Shown here piece by piece: positions 22,299-31,091 of a DNA stretch of 63,067 nt. The notes under the pieces were generated by a model. It did no database searches. It was not told where the DNA came from and saw only the letters and a list, made by a program, of their open reading frames with translations. Positions within the stretch are counted from its first letter, which is position 1. Every line of letters starts with the position of its first letter. The position numbers and the translations under genes are program-made. The stretch comes from Actinomycetota bacterium (GTDB taxonomy: Bacteria > Actinomycetota > Acidimicrobiia > Acidimicrobiales > Ilumatobacteraceae): assembly GCA_030685215.1 (NCBI GenBank), contig JAUXQB010000026.1, positions 1-63,067 on the forward strand, written 5' to 3'.

Positions 22299-23357
22299 TC
22301 AGGTCGGGTGCAACTCAGGGAGAGCGGCGGCCCAGGCGCGGAAGTCGGCGAGCAGTGACGCACGAGTCGGCTCGTCGACGAAGGCAACCTGCAGTGCGTG
22401 CAGGTTGCACGCCCACAGCTCGGGCAACGTGAGGCCCAGCTCGCGGACGCACGACAGCCACTCCTCCGACAACGTGATGTCGCTGATGGTGGTGTCGTCG
22501 GTGTTGATGGTCACCGGCACGCCGGCACGCAGCAGGCGCACGAGCGGGTGCTCGGCGAACTCGGCCACCGTGCCCGCTTGCACGTTGCTGGTGGGACACA
22601 GGTCGAGCGTGATGCCGCGCTCGGCGAGCTCGGCGAGCAACGACGGATCACCGATCGACGACGCACCGTGCGCGATGCGGTGCGGCCGCAGCTCCAGCGC
22701 GCGGCGCACCAACGCGCCGTCGTCGAGCAGCTCCCCCGCATGCACGGTGAGACCGAGGCCGCCGGCTCGCGCAACGTCGAACGCCTCCGCATGGATGGTG
22801 GGGTCGGGGTGTGCTGCCTCGAAGCCGGCCAGATCGAAGCCGGTGACACCGAGCCCTCGGTGAGCCACCGCCTCGTGGGCGAGCTGCACGTTGGCGGCCG
22901 GGTCGGCGCTGCGCAGCGCCACCACCGTGAGGCGCACCACCGCTCCACAGCGCTCGGCCGCAGCAGCCGCCGCGTCGGCGACGACGGTGATCACCTGGTC
23001 GACGGAGAGGCCTCCCTCGCAGTGGAAGGCCGGTGCCCACTTGATCTCCATGTACCGCACACGGTCGGCCACCTTGTCCTCCACCAGATCGGTGGTGATG
23101 CGCGCGAGCGCCTCTGGGTGTTGCATCAGCCGCAGTGGTAGCTCGAACGACTTCAGCAGCTCCGCCTGCGAACCGGGATGCGCGGGCGCGACCAATGCAT
23201 CGAAGATGCCGGCGAACGTGCGTGGTGCGGCGACTCCGTACTGCTCCGCCAACTCGAGGGCGGTGGCGGGCCGCAGGCACCCGTCGAGGTGCAGGTGCAG
23301 CTCCGCCTTCGGCATCGCCTGCACCAACCTGCGCACCGCACTGGTCACTGCTGCCAT
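22299..23357 (-). CDS. add: Adenosine deaminase
   Basis: 352 residues, the usual length. Zinc ligands HLHLDG at the N-terminus, the HAGE motif with the catalytic Glu, HRIAHG with the third His, SNVQAG and the Asp pair in INTDDT are all present in order. It deaminates adenosine or a related aminopurine nucleoside (adenine deaminase of the same family cannot be excluded; the SNVQ motif favours adenosine). Start ATG 23357; a weak GCAGG lies upstream. A 13-bp hairpin separates it from the upstream minus-strand gene, so it is probably transcribed on its own. Confidence 0.85.
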   Translation of the reverse strand: MAAVTSAVRRLVQAMPKAELHLHLDGCLRPATALELAEQYGVAAPRTFAGIFDALVAPAHPGSQAELLKSFELPLRLMQHPEALARITTDLVEDKVADRVRYMEIKWAPAFHCEGGLSVDQVITVVADAAAAAAERCGAVVRLTVVALRSADPAANVQLAHEAVAHRGLGVTGFDLAGFEAAHPDPTIHAEAFDVARAGGLGLTVHAGELLDDGALVRRALELRPHRIAHGASSIGDPSLLAELAERGITLDLCPTSNVQAGTVAEFAEHPLVRLLRAGVPVTINTDDTTISDITLSEEWLSCVRELGLTLPELWACNLHALQVAFVDEPTRASLLADFRAWAAALPELHPT

Positions 23358-23372
23358 CGACGGAACCTGCCC

Positions 23373-23403
23373 TGCGCCATGCGAGCAAGTCTCGCATGGC
23401 GCA
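23373..23403 (-). terminator. Hairpin terminator, perfect 13-bp stem
   Basis: TGCGCCATGCGAG (23373-23385) and CTCGCATGGCGCA (23391-23403) are perfectly complementary around CAAGT. It starts 7 bp after the stop of the 208-residue protein gene (23410) and ends before the adenosine deaminase ATG, so it also sits in the leader of that gene, where it could act as an attenuator. Confidence 0.65.
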
Positions 23404-23409
23404 TCCCGT

Positions 23410-24036
23410 TCAGCCGATGCGTCGGAAGAGCAACTGCTGCGCGCCGGGCTGGAAGACGCCGCCACCACCGTCGACCAGCGCGACGAACGCCGGGTCGCTG
23501 TTGACCGCGACCATCGACGCTTCCAGCGCCGCGATGCTCGGCGCACCGGTGAGCCAGCGCACCCCGCCGTAGGGCCCGGTGACCTCCGCTCCGAACATGG
23601 TGGTGAGCCCGCCCGTCGCGGTGGCGGCCGCGGCGATCGCGACACCATGCTGCATCGCAGCAGCGATCTGACCGTTGGCTGCAACCGCCTGCACCGACGC
23701 CACGTAGGCGTAGTCGGGCTCGGTGCCGGTGGGGCCGGTGATCAGGTTGAGCAGGCCGTCGGTGACGGTTCCCGTGAACAGCGGAGCACCACTGGTGACG
23801 GCAGCGTTGTACGCCGAGTCGGCGCCCAGCTTGTCCATCGCCGCTTCGCAGTCGGTGAGCGTGTCGAACACTGCCGTCCACACGATGGTGCCGGCGTCCG
23901 GCGAGAGCACCGACGCCCACGCCTCCACCTGTACGCCGGCCACGCTCGACGCCTTGCCGGCGATGTCGACGGCCCAGGCCACGGCATCGGTGAAGTGATC
24001 GGGGTGAGCGACACGGCCACGATTGAACAGATACAT
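23410..24036 (-). CDS. Hypothetical protein, tandem ferredoxin-like (dimeric alpha/beta-barrel type)
   Basis: 208 residues. It begins MYLFNRGRVAHPDHFTDAVAWAVDIAGKAS and has two halves of about 100 residues, each with strand-helix-strand sequence (VEAWASVLSPDAGTIVWTAVFDTL; then VTGPYGGVRWLTGAPSIAALEASMVAV), suggesting a tandem ferredoxin-like fold such as in NIPSNAP/DABB-type proteins. Gly/Ala-rich middle. Function unknown. The GGGGG upstream of ATG 24036 supports the start. Divergent from the luciferase-like gene with a 150-bp spacer. Confidence 0.65.
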   Translation of the reverse strand: MYLFNRGRVAHPDHFTDAVAWAVDIAGKASSVAGVQVEAWASVLSPDAGTIVWTAVFDTLTDCEAAMDKLGADSAYNAAVTSGAPLFTGTVTDGLLNLITGPTGTEPDYAYVASVQAVAANGQIAAAMQHGVAIAAAATATGGLTTMFGAEVTGPYGGVRWLTGAPSIAALEASMVAVNSDPAFVALVDGGGGVFQPGAQQLLFRRIG

Positions 24037-24173
24037 GATGAAACCCCCAGCTCTGGAGCACCGGTGGTGGTGCCCGCGCTCACGGTCGCGCCATCGCCGG
24101 GCGCCGTCGCTGGCTCGCAGGGCAGGTTTCGCTGTCGCACGTCACACGCGTGTCGATCACGGCGATCCGCACG

Positions 24174-24179
24174 TACCGT
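24174..24179 (+). promoter_or_regulatory. -10 box (TACCGT) of the luciferase-like gene
   Basis: TACCGT lies 7 nt before the GTG at 24187 and supports that start over in-frame codons upstream. Confidence 0.4.
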
Positions 24180-24186
24180 GTGGCGG

Positions 24187-25203
24187 GTGACGGCTCCCCC
24201 CAACGTGCCTCTGTCCGTGCTCGATCTGTCGGTGGTGAACGACGGCCAGTCCAGTGGTGGCGCGCTGCAGACCACGGCCGCACTCGCAGTACGCGCCGAC
24301 GAACTCGGCTACCAGCGGTTCTGGGTGGCCGAGCACCACAACATGCCCAGCGTCGCGTGCACCTCGCCCACCGTGCTGATGGCGCACCTTGCGGCCATCA
24401 CGTCGCGCATCCACGTCGGCTCCGGCGGTGTGATGTTGCCCAACCACGCACCGCTGGTGGTTGCCGAGCAGTTCGCGCTGCTGGAGAGCCTGCACCCGGG
24501 CCGCATCGACGTCGGCATCGGACGCGCCCCCGGCACCGACCAGCGCACCGCAGCCGCGCTCCGTCGCTCGCCCGACCTGCTGGGCGCCGACACGTTCCCG
24601 CGCGACTTCATCGACCTGATGGGCCTGCTCGGCGACCGCCGTGCGAGCACCGGCTTGTGGGACCAGTTCGCAGCCACACCGTCGGCCACGAGCGCGCCGA
24701 CCATCTTCCTGCTCGGCAGCAGCGACTACAGCGCGCAGTTCGCGGCGCAACTCGGTCTCGGCTTTGCGTTCGCCCACCACTTCGACATGGGTGGCACGCT
24801 CCACGCGACCGAGCTGTATCGCACGCTGTTCGAACCGTCGGTGGCGCTGGCCGAGCCGCATCTCATCGTCACCGCCAACGTGCTGGTCGCCGACACCGTG
24901 GAAGACGCCGACTGGCACGCGGCACCGGGTCGGCTCACCGCGCTCGGTCGTCGCACGGGTCGCTTCATCCGGCTCCCCTCGCCGCGCGATGCCTCGGTGC
25001 ACCCCGACATGGAGCAGGCCAACCGTCTGCCCACCAGTCGCCTCGTGGGCACGGTCGACACCGTGGTGTCCGACCTGCGCAACCTGGCCGAGCGCACGGG
25101 TGCCGACGAGCTGATGGTGACGTCGGTGGCCTACGACCTCTCCGCACGAGTGCGCAGTCTCGAACTCCTCGCCGAGCACTGGCCGATCGCCGCCGCCGGC
25201 TGA
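24187..25203 (+). CDS. Luciferase-like (LLM class) flavin-dependent oxidoreductase
   Basis: 338 residues. The TIM-barrel LLM fold is indicated by LSVLDLSVV at the first strand, RFWVAEHHNMPSVACTSPTVLM, RIHVGSGGVMLPNHAPLVVAEQFALLESLHPGRID and GIGRAPGTDQ; the last two are the hallmark of the LLM group with FMN or F420. Such enzymes are monooxygenases or F420-dependent dehydrogenases. The substrate is unknown. The GTG start at 24187 is supported by the promoter box. Confidence 0.85.
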   Translation: MTAPPNVPLSVLDLSVVNDGQSSGGALQTTAALAVRADELGYQRFWVAEHHNMPSVACTSPTVLMAHLAAITSRIHVGSGGVMLPNHAPLVVAEQFALLESLHPGRIDVGIGRAPGTDQRTAAALRRSPDLLGADTFPRDFIDLMGLLGDRRASTGLWDQFAATPSATSAPTIFLLGSSDYSAQFAAQLGLGFAFAHHFDMGGTLHATELYRTLFEPSVALAEPHLIVTANVLVADTVEDADWHAAPGRLTALGRRTGRFIRLPSPRDASVHPDMEQANRLPTSRLVGTVDTVVSDLRNLAERTGADELMVTSVAYDLSARVRSLELLAEHWPIAAAG

Positions 25204-25290
25204 CGAGGCCGTCAGCCCGGCAGGGCGCGCGAATTGGACGGTCAACATGGACAGGATGTGTCCGGATTCCAGATGGGTCATGATGTGCGC

Positions 25291-26952
25291 ATGAAGCAGC
25301 TCACCGGGCTCGACGCGAGCTTTCTCTACATGGAGACCGCAACCACCTTCGGGCACGTGAGCGGGCTGGCCGTCTACGAACGACCCAGCCCCGACTTCGA
25401 CCCCTACCAGGCCGTCTACGAACGGTTCGGCGCGCTCGTCGGCCAGGCAGAACCGATGCGACGCAAGCTGGTCGACGTGCCGTTCTCGCTCGACCACCCG
25501 TACTGGATCGACGACGACGAGTTCGACCTCGACTACCACGTGCGGCACCTCGGCCTCGCGCCGCCCGGCGGCGCCGACCAACTCACTGAGCAGGTGTCGC
25601 GCATCGTCGGCCGGCAGATGGACCGCACTCGTCCGCTGTGGGAGGTGTACGTCATCGAAGGGTTGGCCGACGACCGCTGGGCCATGCTCACCAAGCTCCA
25701 CCACGCCACCATCGACGGAGCAGCCGGCGTGCTGTTGCTCAGCATGCTCACCAGCACCGATCCCGATGCACCGCCGCCGGAGGCCGTGGAGTGGAAAGGC
25801 GAACGCCCACCCAGTCAGAGCGAGATGCTCCAGCACACGTTGCAGAACCTGGCCGGCAATCCGGTGAAGGGCGTGCGGCTGCAACTGCGGCTGGTGCGCA
25901 ACCTCGCCGAGGTGCTGGGGGTCAGCAGCGTCAGCAAGATGGCCACCACGGCACGCGACGCGATCAAGAGCCTCACCGGGGTGAACCGCAGCGGCCTCAC
26001 CGATCAGGAACGTCGCGTGCAGCTGCCGCTCACGCCGGCGCCGCCGACCCCGTGGAATCGTCCCATCACCGCGCATCGTCGCTTCGCGATGCGCGGTACC
26101 TCGTTGGAGAACCTGAAGGCGCTGAAGAACGCCACCGGCGGCACCCTCAACGACGTGGTGATGGCAATCTGTGCGGGGGCCCTGCGCGAGTACCTCATCA
26201 AGCACGACGCCCTGCCCGACAAGCCGCTGCGCGCGATGGTGCCGGTGAGCATCCGCACCGGCGACGAGACCGACCCGTGGACGAACCGGGTGAGCAGCAT
26301 CATCGCCGACCTGCCCACCAACTGCGCCGATCCACTCGAGCGCGTCGCGCTGTGCAGAGAGGCCATGGCCTCGGCGAAGCGTCAGCTCGAGCTGGTGCCG
26401 GCCGAGACGCTCATCGACATCACCCAGACCGCCTCGCCGGTGGTCGCCACCGCGGCGATGCGGCTGATGTCACGGCTGTCGAGCCGCGTGAACCTGCCCG
26501 CCAACCTCACCATCTCCAACGTGCCCGGGCCACGCCAGCCGCTCTACTTCGCCGGCGCCAAGCTCGACGCGTACATCCCCGTCTCCATCGTCACCGACGG
26601 CATGGGCCTCAACGTCACGGTGCACAGCTATCTCGATCGACTCGACTTCGGCATCATCGCGGCGCGCGAGCTGGTGCCCGACGTGTGGGACATGGCCGAC
26701 ATGCACATCGCCGAGATCGGCCGCCTGTTCGAAGCCACCGGCACCGAGTGGGCCGTGCCGCAACCTGCACCGCCGATGCGCCGCGGCAGCACGCACGTCG
26801 CCGCCGTGCCTCGCCGAGCGCCAGCCAAGAAGGCCTCTGCGAAGAAGGCCTCTGCGAAGAAGGCCGCTGCGAAGAAGGCTGCACCGGCGAAGAAGGCCGC
26901 TGCGAAGAAGGCTGCACCGGCGAAGAAGGCCGCGCCGCTGAAGAAGGCCTGA
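25291..26952 (+). CDS. Wax ester synthase / diacylglycerol acyltransferase with Lys-rich tail
   Basis: 553 residues. The WS/DGAT domain has the catalytic HHATIDG motif (HHxxxDG) at about 140 and later NDVVMAICAGALR, RAMVPVSIR and NLTISNVPGP, in the usual order; it makes triacylglycerol or wax esters from acyl-CoA. After about residue 500 the protein continues into a basic tail of AKKA units (for example AKKASAKKA, AAPAKKAAAKKA) like that of actinobacterial HU or histone-H1-like proteins, which is unusual on an acyltransferase and may tether it to DNA, to lipid droplet surfaces or to acidic partners. The start at ATG 25291 fits the family N-terminus (MKQLTGLDASFLYMET). Confidence 0.88.
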   Translation: MKQLTGLDASFLYMETATTFGHVSGLAVYERPSPDFDPYQAVYERFGALVGQAEPMRRKLVDVPFSLDHPYWIDDDEFDLDYHVRHLGLAPPGGADQLTEQVSRIVGRQMDRTRPLWEVYVIEGLADDRWAMLTKLHHATIDGAAGVLLLSMLTSTDPDAPPPEAVEWKGERPPSQSEMLQHTLQNLAGNPVKGVRLQLRLVRNLAEVLGVSSVSKMATTARDAIKSLTGVNRSGLTDQERRVQLPLTPAPPTPWNRPITAHRRFAMRGTSLENLKALKNATGGTLNDVVMAICAGALREYLIKHDALPDKPLRAMVPVSIRTGDETDPWTNRVSSIIADLPTNCADPLERVALCREAMASAKRQLELVPAETLIDITQTASPVVATAAMRLMSRLSSRVNLPANLTISNVPGPRQPLYFAGAKLDAYIPVSIVTDGMGLNVTVHSYLDRLDFGIIAARELVPDVWDMADMHIAEIGRLFEATGTEWAVPQPAPPMRRGSTHVAAVPRRAPAKKASAKKASAKKAAAKKAAPAKKAAAKKAAPAKKAAPLKKA

Positions 26953-27031
26953 CGGCCACGTCGCGGATCACCTCGGCCCGACGCGGCCCGGACATTCCCG
27001 GTCGGTTCGGTCGGCGAGGGTCTTTGGTTTC

Positions 27032-27082
27032 GGTCAGCGACAACTTTCCGTGCACCAAGTGCAGCAAAGTTTGTCGCTGACC
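27032..27082. terminator. 51-nt hairpin between convergent genes
   Basis: Outer arms GGTCAGCGACAACTTT (27032-27047) and AAAGTTTGTCGCTGACC (27066-27082) pair with one bulged base; an inner TGCAC/GTGCA helix closes on CAA. It ends at the base before the stop codon of the minus-strand gene (27083) and is 80 bp after the acyltransferase stop, so it can terminate both. Confidence 0.65.
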
Positions 27083-27427
27083 TCACCAGAACACGGCATC
27101 ACCGGCTTCGAACTCGCGGCGTCGTCGCAGATCAGCGGTCGACTCGGCGATGTCGAGCTGATGTCGCTCGACGTCGGTGCGGCCGCGGAGGTGTGGCGGC
27201 ACGGGCGGCTGGCGCGGGGCGAGACGCTGGTAGCGCTGACGCGCCGACTGCCGGGAGCGGCCCAGCAGGCGCCCGATGCGACCCCAGTCGTAGCCGTCGT
27301 CGCGGGCCAGCCGAATTGCCCGCACCAACAGCCACTCGAGCTCTTCCTCGAGCGCTCGCAGTGAAGCCAACGCCAGACGCGGATTGGAACCGCCCGCGTC
27401 GCGCACCAATCGACCGAGATCGTGCAC
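27083..27427 (-). CDS. Small helix-turn-helix protein
   Basis: 114 residues if started at the GTG 27427. An ATG at 27433 lies only 1-3 nt after the AAGGAGG site, too close for initiation, while the GTG is 6 nt after it, so the site decides for the GTG. The middle has DDGYDWGRIGRLLGRSRQSARQRYQRL, a helix-turn-helix like sigma region 4 or small actinobacterial regulators, preceded by a helical pair (RALEEELEWLLVRAIRLA). Likely a DNA-binding protein of unknown target; first of a minus-strand run with the OB-fold and TrkA genes. Confidence 0.7.
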   Translation of the reverse strand: MHDLGRLVRDAGGSNPRLALASLRALEEELEWLLVRAIRLARDDGYDWGRIGRLLGRSRQSARQRYQRLAPRQPPVPPHLRGRTDVERHQLDIAESTADLRRRREFEAGDAVFW

Positions 27428-27504
27428 GGCCATCCTCCTTCGTCACCAATGATGGGGGCGGGGAAGCCGACGGCGCCACCGTATCGAGGCCGCGGTGCGT
27501 TCGC

Positions 27505-27828
27505 TCAGGGCAAGAGGGTGTACGCGGGGTTGGTGAACTCGAGGTGGCCGGCACGGCGGAGGGCCACGCCTTCGATCAGCAGGCGGCGACCGAGCGTGAC
27601 GCCACCGATCTCGCGGCGGCCCGTCCAGACGGCGACGATCGAGCCGGTGTCGTCGCTGATGGTGACGGCCAGCGCGGGGACGCCGGTGGTGGGGCGCGCA
27701 CGCATGCGCGACACCTGTCCGACCACCCGCACGGGCATGCGGGCTTCGGCGGCACCGATGGCGACGGTCGGGCCACACGAGTCGTCCGGCTCGGGGCGAC
27801 CAACCGCTCGGCGGCGCAACAGGCCCAC
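27505..27828 (-). CDS. OB-fold nucleic-acid-binding-like protein
   Basis: 107 residues from a GTG at 27828. Strand pattern VRVVGQVSRMRARP, ALAVTISDDTGSIVAVWTG, RLLIEGVALRRAGHLEFTNPAYTLL is that of a single OB fold of the type found in RecG/tRNA-binding anticodon domains. In mycobacteria an OB-fold gene is also next to the ceoB/ceoC-APC permease block, so the neighbourhood is conserved. It begins 3 bp after the stop of the TrkA gene. Confidence 0.7.
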   Translation of the reverse strand: MGLLRRRAVGRPEPDDSCGPTVAIGAAEARMPVRVVGQVSRMRARPTTGVPALAVTISDDTGSIVAVWTGRREIGGVTLGRRLLIEGVALRRAGHLEFTNPAYTLLP

Positions 27829-27831
27829 CGG

Positions 27832-28494
27832 TCAGCCCACCAACAGCCGACGGACGTCGTCGTCGCTGTCGCCGGTGACGAGCACCAGCACCTCGTCGAG
27901 GTCGCGCAGCACGGTGTCGCCACGCGGCACCACCACATGACCGTCGCGCAGCACGGCCACCACCGTCGACTCACGAGGCATGCCCAGCGCGGCCAGCTCG
28001 ATGCCGATGGCCGGCGACCCGGCGGCCAACGTCACCTCGGCCAATCGCGCGCGACCGCCCTCCAACGACAGCAGCCGCACGAACGAACCGACGCTCACCG
28101 CTTCCTCGACCAGCGCGGTCAACAGGTGCGGCGTGGACACCGACAGGTCGACTCCCCACATCTCGTTGAACATCCACTCGTTGTCGGGGTTGTTCACTCG
28201 CGCCACCACCCGCGGCACGGCGAACTCCTGCTTGGCGAGCAGCGAGACGACCAAATTGTCCTCGTCGTCGCCCGTCACCGCGGCGACCACGTCGGCGTCG
28301 GCACACCCGGTGGCGGCCAGCGTGTCGAGCTCACACGCGTCGCCGATGTGCCAGGTGATGCCCTCCATCTGGTCGCGATGGCGAGTCGCCACCGCTGACG
28401 CCTGATCGATGATCGTGACCTCGTGATGCGCTGCCAGCAGCTGCATCGCCATGTAGCGACCGACGCTGCCCGCGCCGGCGATGACGACCTTCAT
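27832..28494 (-). CDS. TrkA-family potassium uptake regulator (CeoC-like)
   Basis: 220 residues: an N-terminal RCK domain with a Rossmann Gly motif (VIAGAGSVGRYMA), the ribose-binding Asp in TIIDQAS and VVAAVTGDDEDN, then a C-terminal RCK_C domain (GGRARLAEVTLAAGSPA ... VLRDGHVVVPRGDTVLRDLDEVLVLV). Binds NAD(H) and controls potassium transport through a membrane partner. It is translationally coupled to the second TrkA protein (ATGA overlap at 28491-28494). The paired genes correspond to ceoB and ceoC of mycobacteria. Confidence 0.88.
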   Translation of the reverse strand: MKVVIAGAGSVGRYMAMQLLAAHHEVTIIDQASAVATRHRDQMEGITWHIGDACELDTLAATGCADADVVAAVTGDDEDNLVVSLLAKQEFAVPRVVARVNNPDNEWMFNEMWGVDLSVSTPHLLTALVEEAVSVGSFVRLLSLEGGRARLAEVTLAAGSPAIGIELAALGMPRESTVVAVLRDGHVVVPRGDTVLRDLDEVLVLVTGDSDDDVRRLLVG

Positions 28495-29147
28495 CGGTGA
28501 CCTCCGTCCTGAGGCGCGAACACGTCACGCGACGATCCATCCGCGGGAACCATGAGGTGCAGCACGTCGTCCTGCTGCACGAGCAGCGACGGCGCCGGCA
28601 CCTGCGGCTGCGCGAGGCGGGTGAGCAGCACGACGCGCGTGCCGGGAACCTCGACCTCGCTCACCGGCTTCCCCGCCGCCGACGCCGGAACGCGCCGCTC
28701 GACCAGCACGTACTGCGAGGTGGGATCGGTCCACTCGGTGGCTTCGTTGTCGGGGAGCACCAACCGGAGCGCACGGCCCGCCGTCCAGCCCACCGATGCC
28801 ACGGTGGGGATGCCCAGGCGCTCGTAGATCGTGGCACGACGCGGGTCGTAGATGCGCGCGACGACTCGCTCGACACCGAACGTTTCACGGGCGACGCGGG
28901 CAATGAGGATGTTGGAGTTGTCGCCGCTCGTCACGGCCATCACCGCGCTCTGGTCGGTGAGACCGGCACGCCGCAGCACACCGCGGTCGAACCCGACGCC
29001 CACCATCGTCCGCCCACCGAAGTCGGCACTCAGACGATCGAGTGAACCGGCGTTCTTGTCGATGACGACCACCTCGTGCCCCGCGTCGACCAACTGCCGC
29101 GCCAACGTGGAACCGACTCGCCCACAACCCACCACTACGACGTGCAT
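28491..29147 (-). CDS. TrkA-family potassium uptake regulator (CeoB-like)
   Basis: 218 residues, same two-domain layout: VVVGCGRVGSTLA, VVVIDKNAGSLDRL, MAVTSGDNSNI in the RCK_N part and a C-terminal RCK_C part (VPASAAGKPVSEVEVPGTRVVLL ... LLVQQDDVLHLMVP). With the next gene it would form a hetero-complex regulating the permease encoded immediately upstream (29164-31032, 16 bp away). Start ATG 29147 follows the upstream stop closely, so one transcript is likely. Confidence 0.88.
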   Translation of the reverse strand: MHVVVVGCGRVGSTLARQLVDAGHEVVVIDKNAGSLDRLSADFGGRTMVGVGFDRGVLRRAGLTDQSAVMAVTSGDNSNILIARVARETFGVERVVARIYDPRRATIYERLGIPTVASVGWTAGRALRLVLPDNEATEWTDPTSQYVLVERRVPASAAGKPVSEVEVPGTRVVLLTRLAQPQVPAPSLLVQQDDVLHLMVPADGSSRDVFAPQDGGHR

Positions 29148-29163
29148 CGTTGCTCTCCGTTCC

Positions 29164-31032
29164 TCACGTCTCGTCGATCCGGCCGTCGTGCATGTGCACC
29201 GGCACCGACACCACCGCGGTGTGCGGCCGGTGCAGCAGCTTCGCCTTCAGCGCGAACGCGCTGCCGTTGTGCAACCACTGCGTGCTCCAGCTGCTGACGA
29301 ACTCGGGGATGACCACCGTGATGATGTCGTCCTGGTGCAGCTGGTCGAGCTCGTCGACGAACTTCATGATCGGCCCCGTCAGCTCGCGGTACGGCGAGTA
29401 CACGGTGTGCAGCTCGATCGGCACATCGTGCTCGCGCCACTGCTGCTCGATCCGGCGGCGATCGTCGTCGTCGGTGGCCACGGTGACCGCCATGATGCGG
29501 TCCGGGTTCAGCGAACGCGCGTACTGGATGCCGTGCAGCACACCCTTGTTGATGCCGCCGACCAGCACGACCATCGTGTGTGTCTCGCGTCGCGGCCGGT
29601 ACCCGGGCTCGGCCACCACTGCGGCGCGCGCCTTGTCGTAGTGGCGCCCGATGGAACGGAACGCCATGACGGTCACGGGGATGAGCACCGCGGGGATCCA
29701 TGCACCCTCGGAGAACTTGGACACCACGACGATGCCGGCGATCATCCCGGTGGTGACCGCGCCGACCGCGTTGATCGTCATGCCGACGCGCCATGAACCC
29801 TCGCGATGGCGGAGGTGATGACGCACCATGCCGCTCTGGCTGAGCGTGAAGCCGGTGAACACACCGAACGCGTAGAGCGGGATGAGCTTCGAGATGTCGC
29901 CGTTGAATGCGACGATCAGCCCACCGGCGATGATGGCGAGGAACAGCACGCCGTTGGAGAACACCAACCGCGCGCCCTTGTTGAAGAACTGGCGGGGGAC
30001 GAACCCGTCCTTGGCGATGATCGATGCCAGCCGAGGGAAGTCCGCGTACGCCGTGTTCGCGGCGAGGATCAGGATGAGGAACGTCCCGATCATCGTCATC
30101 CAGAACATCACGCCCTTGCCGTTGTAGAGGTACTCGGCCATCAGGCCGAGACCGTTGCCGTCGTCGTGACTGCGATACGGCTTCAAGTGCGAGGCGAGCA
30201 CCGAGACCCCGAGGAACGTGGAGCCGAGGATGCCGCCCATCCACATCAGCGTGGTGGCCGCGTTCTTGCTCTCCGGTTTGGCGAACGCAGGAACGCCGTT
30301 CGAGACGGCCTCCACGCCCGACAGCGCGACAGCGCCCGACGAGAACGCCCGCAGCAGCATGAACAGGCCGAGCGTGCCCACCTGCTGGCGCTCCTCGATG
30401 GCAGCTTCGCTGAGCAACGAGTCGGGGATCGGGCCCACGTGCTGCACGAAGATGCGATACAGCCCGGTGGCGATGAGGGCGATGAGCATCACGATGTAGA
30501 AGTACGTCGGCCCCGCGAACGCGGCGCCGCTCTCCTTCACGCCACGCAGGTTCATCACCGTCATCACCGTGACGCACAACAGACAGATCGGCACGGTCCA
30601 CTGGTGGTCGAACCCGGTGGCGGTTCGAATCGCCAGCACGCCGCCGGCGACGCTGACCGCCACGGTGAGGATGTAGTCGACGAGTAGCGATGCAGCTGCG
30701 ACCAGCGACGGAATGACCCCGAGGTTCTCGCGGCTGACGATGTACGCGCCACCGCCCGAGGGGTAGGCCATGATCGTCTGGCGGTAGCTGAGCACCACGA
30801 TCACCATCAGTGCGCACACCACGAGCGCGATGGGAACGAGTGGTTGGAACGCAGTGACGCCGACCCCTGCCTGCAGCACGATGACCACCAGGATCTCGTC
30901 GGTGGCGTACGCGGTGGACGAGATGGCGTCGGACGCGAAGACGGGGAGCGCGATCTTCTTGCTGAGGCGCTGGTGGTGTTCGTCGGCGCTCGACAGCGGC
31001 GAGCCGAGGAGGATGCGTTTGAGTGCTGGCAT
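29164..31032 (-). CDS. APC-superfamily permease of the TrkA block
   Basis: About 622 residues: some 12 TM helices followed by a cytoplasmic C-terminal domain of about 170 residues containing a universal-stress-like alpha/beta part (ETHTMVVLVGGINKGVLHGIQYARSL, VATDDDDRRRIEQQWREHD). The N-terminal KKIALPVFASDAISSTAYATDEIL is the signature of the subgroup found next to TrkA genes in actinobacteria, homologous to Rv2690c and to KimA-type potassium importers. Potassium uptake is therefore the best guess, not proven. Start at ATG 31032 or GTG 31059. Confidence 0.82.
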   Translation of the reverse strand: MPALKRILLGSPLSSADEHHQRLSKKIALPVFASDAISSTAYATDEILVVIVLQAGVGVTAFQPLVPIALVVCALMVIVVLSYRQTIMAYPSGGGAYIVSRENLGVIPSLVAAASLLVDYILTVAVSVAGGVLAIRTATGFDHQWTVPICLLCVTVMTVMNLRGVKESGAAFAGPTYFYIVMLIALIATGLYRIFVQHVGPIPDSLLSEAAIEERQQVGTLGLFMLLRAFSSGAVALSGVEAVSNGVPAFAKPESKNAATTLMWMGGILGSTFLGVSVLASHLKPYRSHDDGNGLGLMAEYLYNGKGVMFWMTMIGTFLILILAANTAYADFPRLASIIAKDGFVPRQFFNKGARLVFSNGVLFLAIIAGGLIVAFNGDISKLIPLYAFGVFTGFTLSQSGMVRHHLRHREGSWRVGMTINAVGAVTTGMIAGIVVVSKFSEGAWIPAVLIPVTVMAFRSIGRHYDKARAAVVAEPGYRPRRETHTMVVLVGGINKGVLHGIQYARSLNPDRIMAVTVATDDDDRRRIEQQWREHDVPIELHTVYSPYRELTGPIMKFVDELDQLHQDDIITVVIPEFVSSWSTQWLHNGSAFALKAKLLHRPHTAVVSVPVHMHDGRIDET

Positions 31033-31091
31033 AGGGCGCCGACGGGGCGGCGTCCTCACGATGCCGGACGGGCGGCGCGGTCAGACGCGGG

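Noticed and set aside
26815..26945. GAAGAAGGC-type tandem repeats
   Set aside because: They encode the Lys/Ala tail of the acyltransferase in frame; no independent DNA element is needed.
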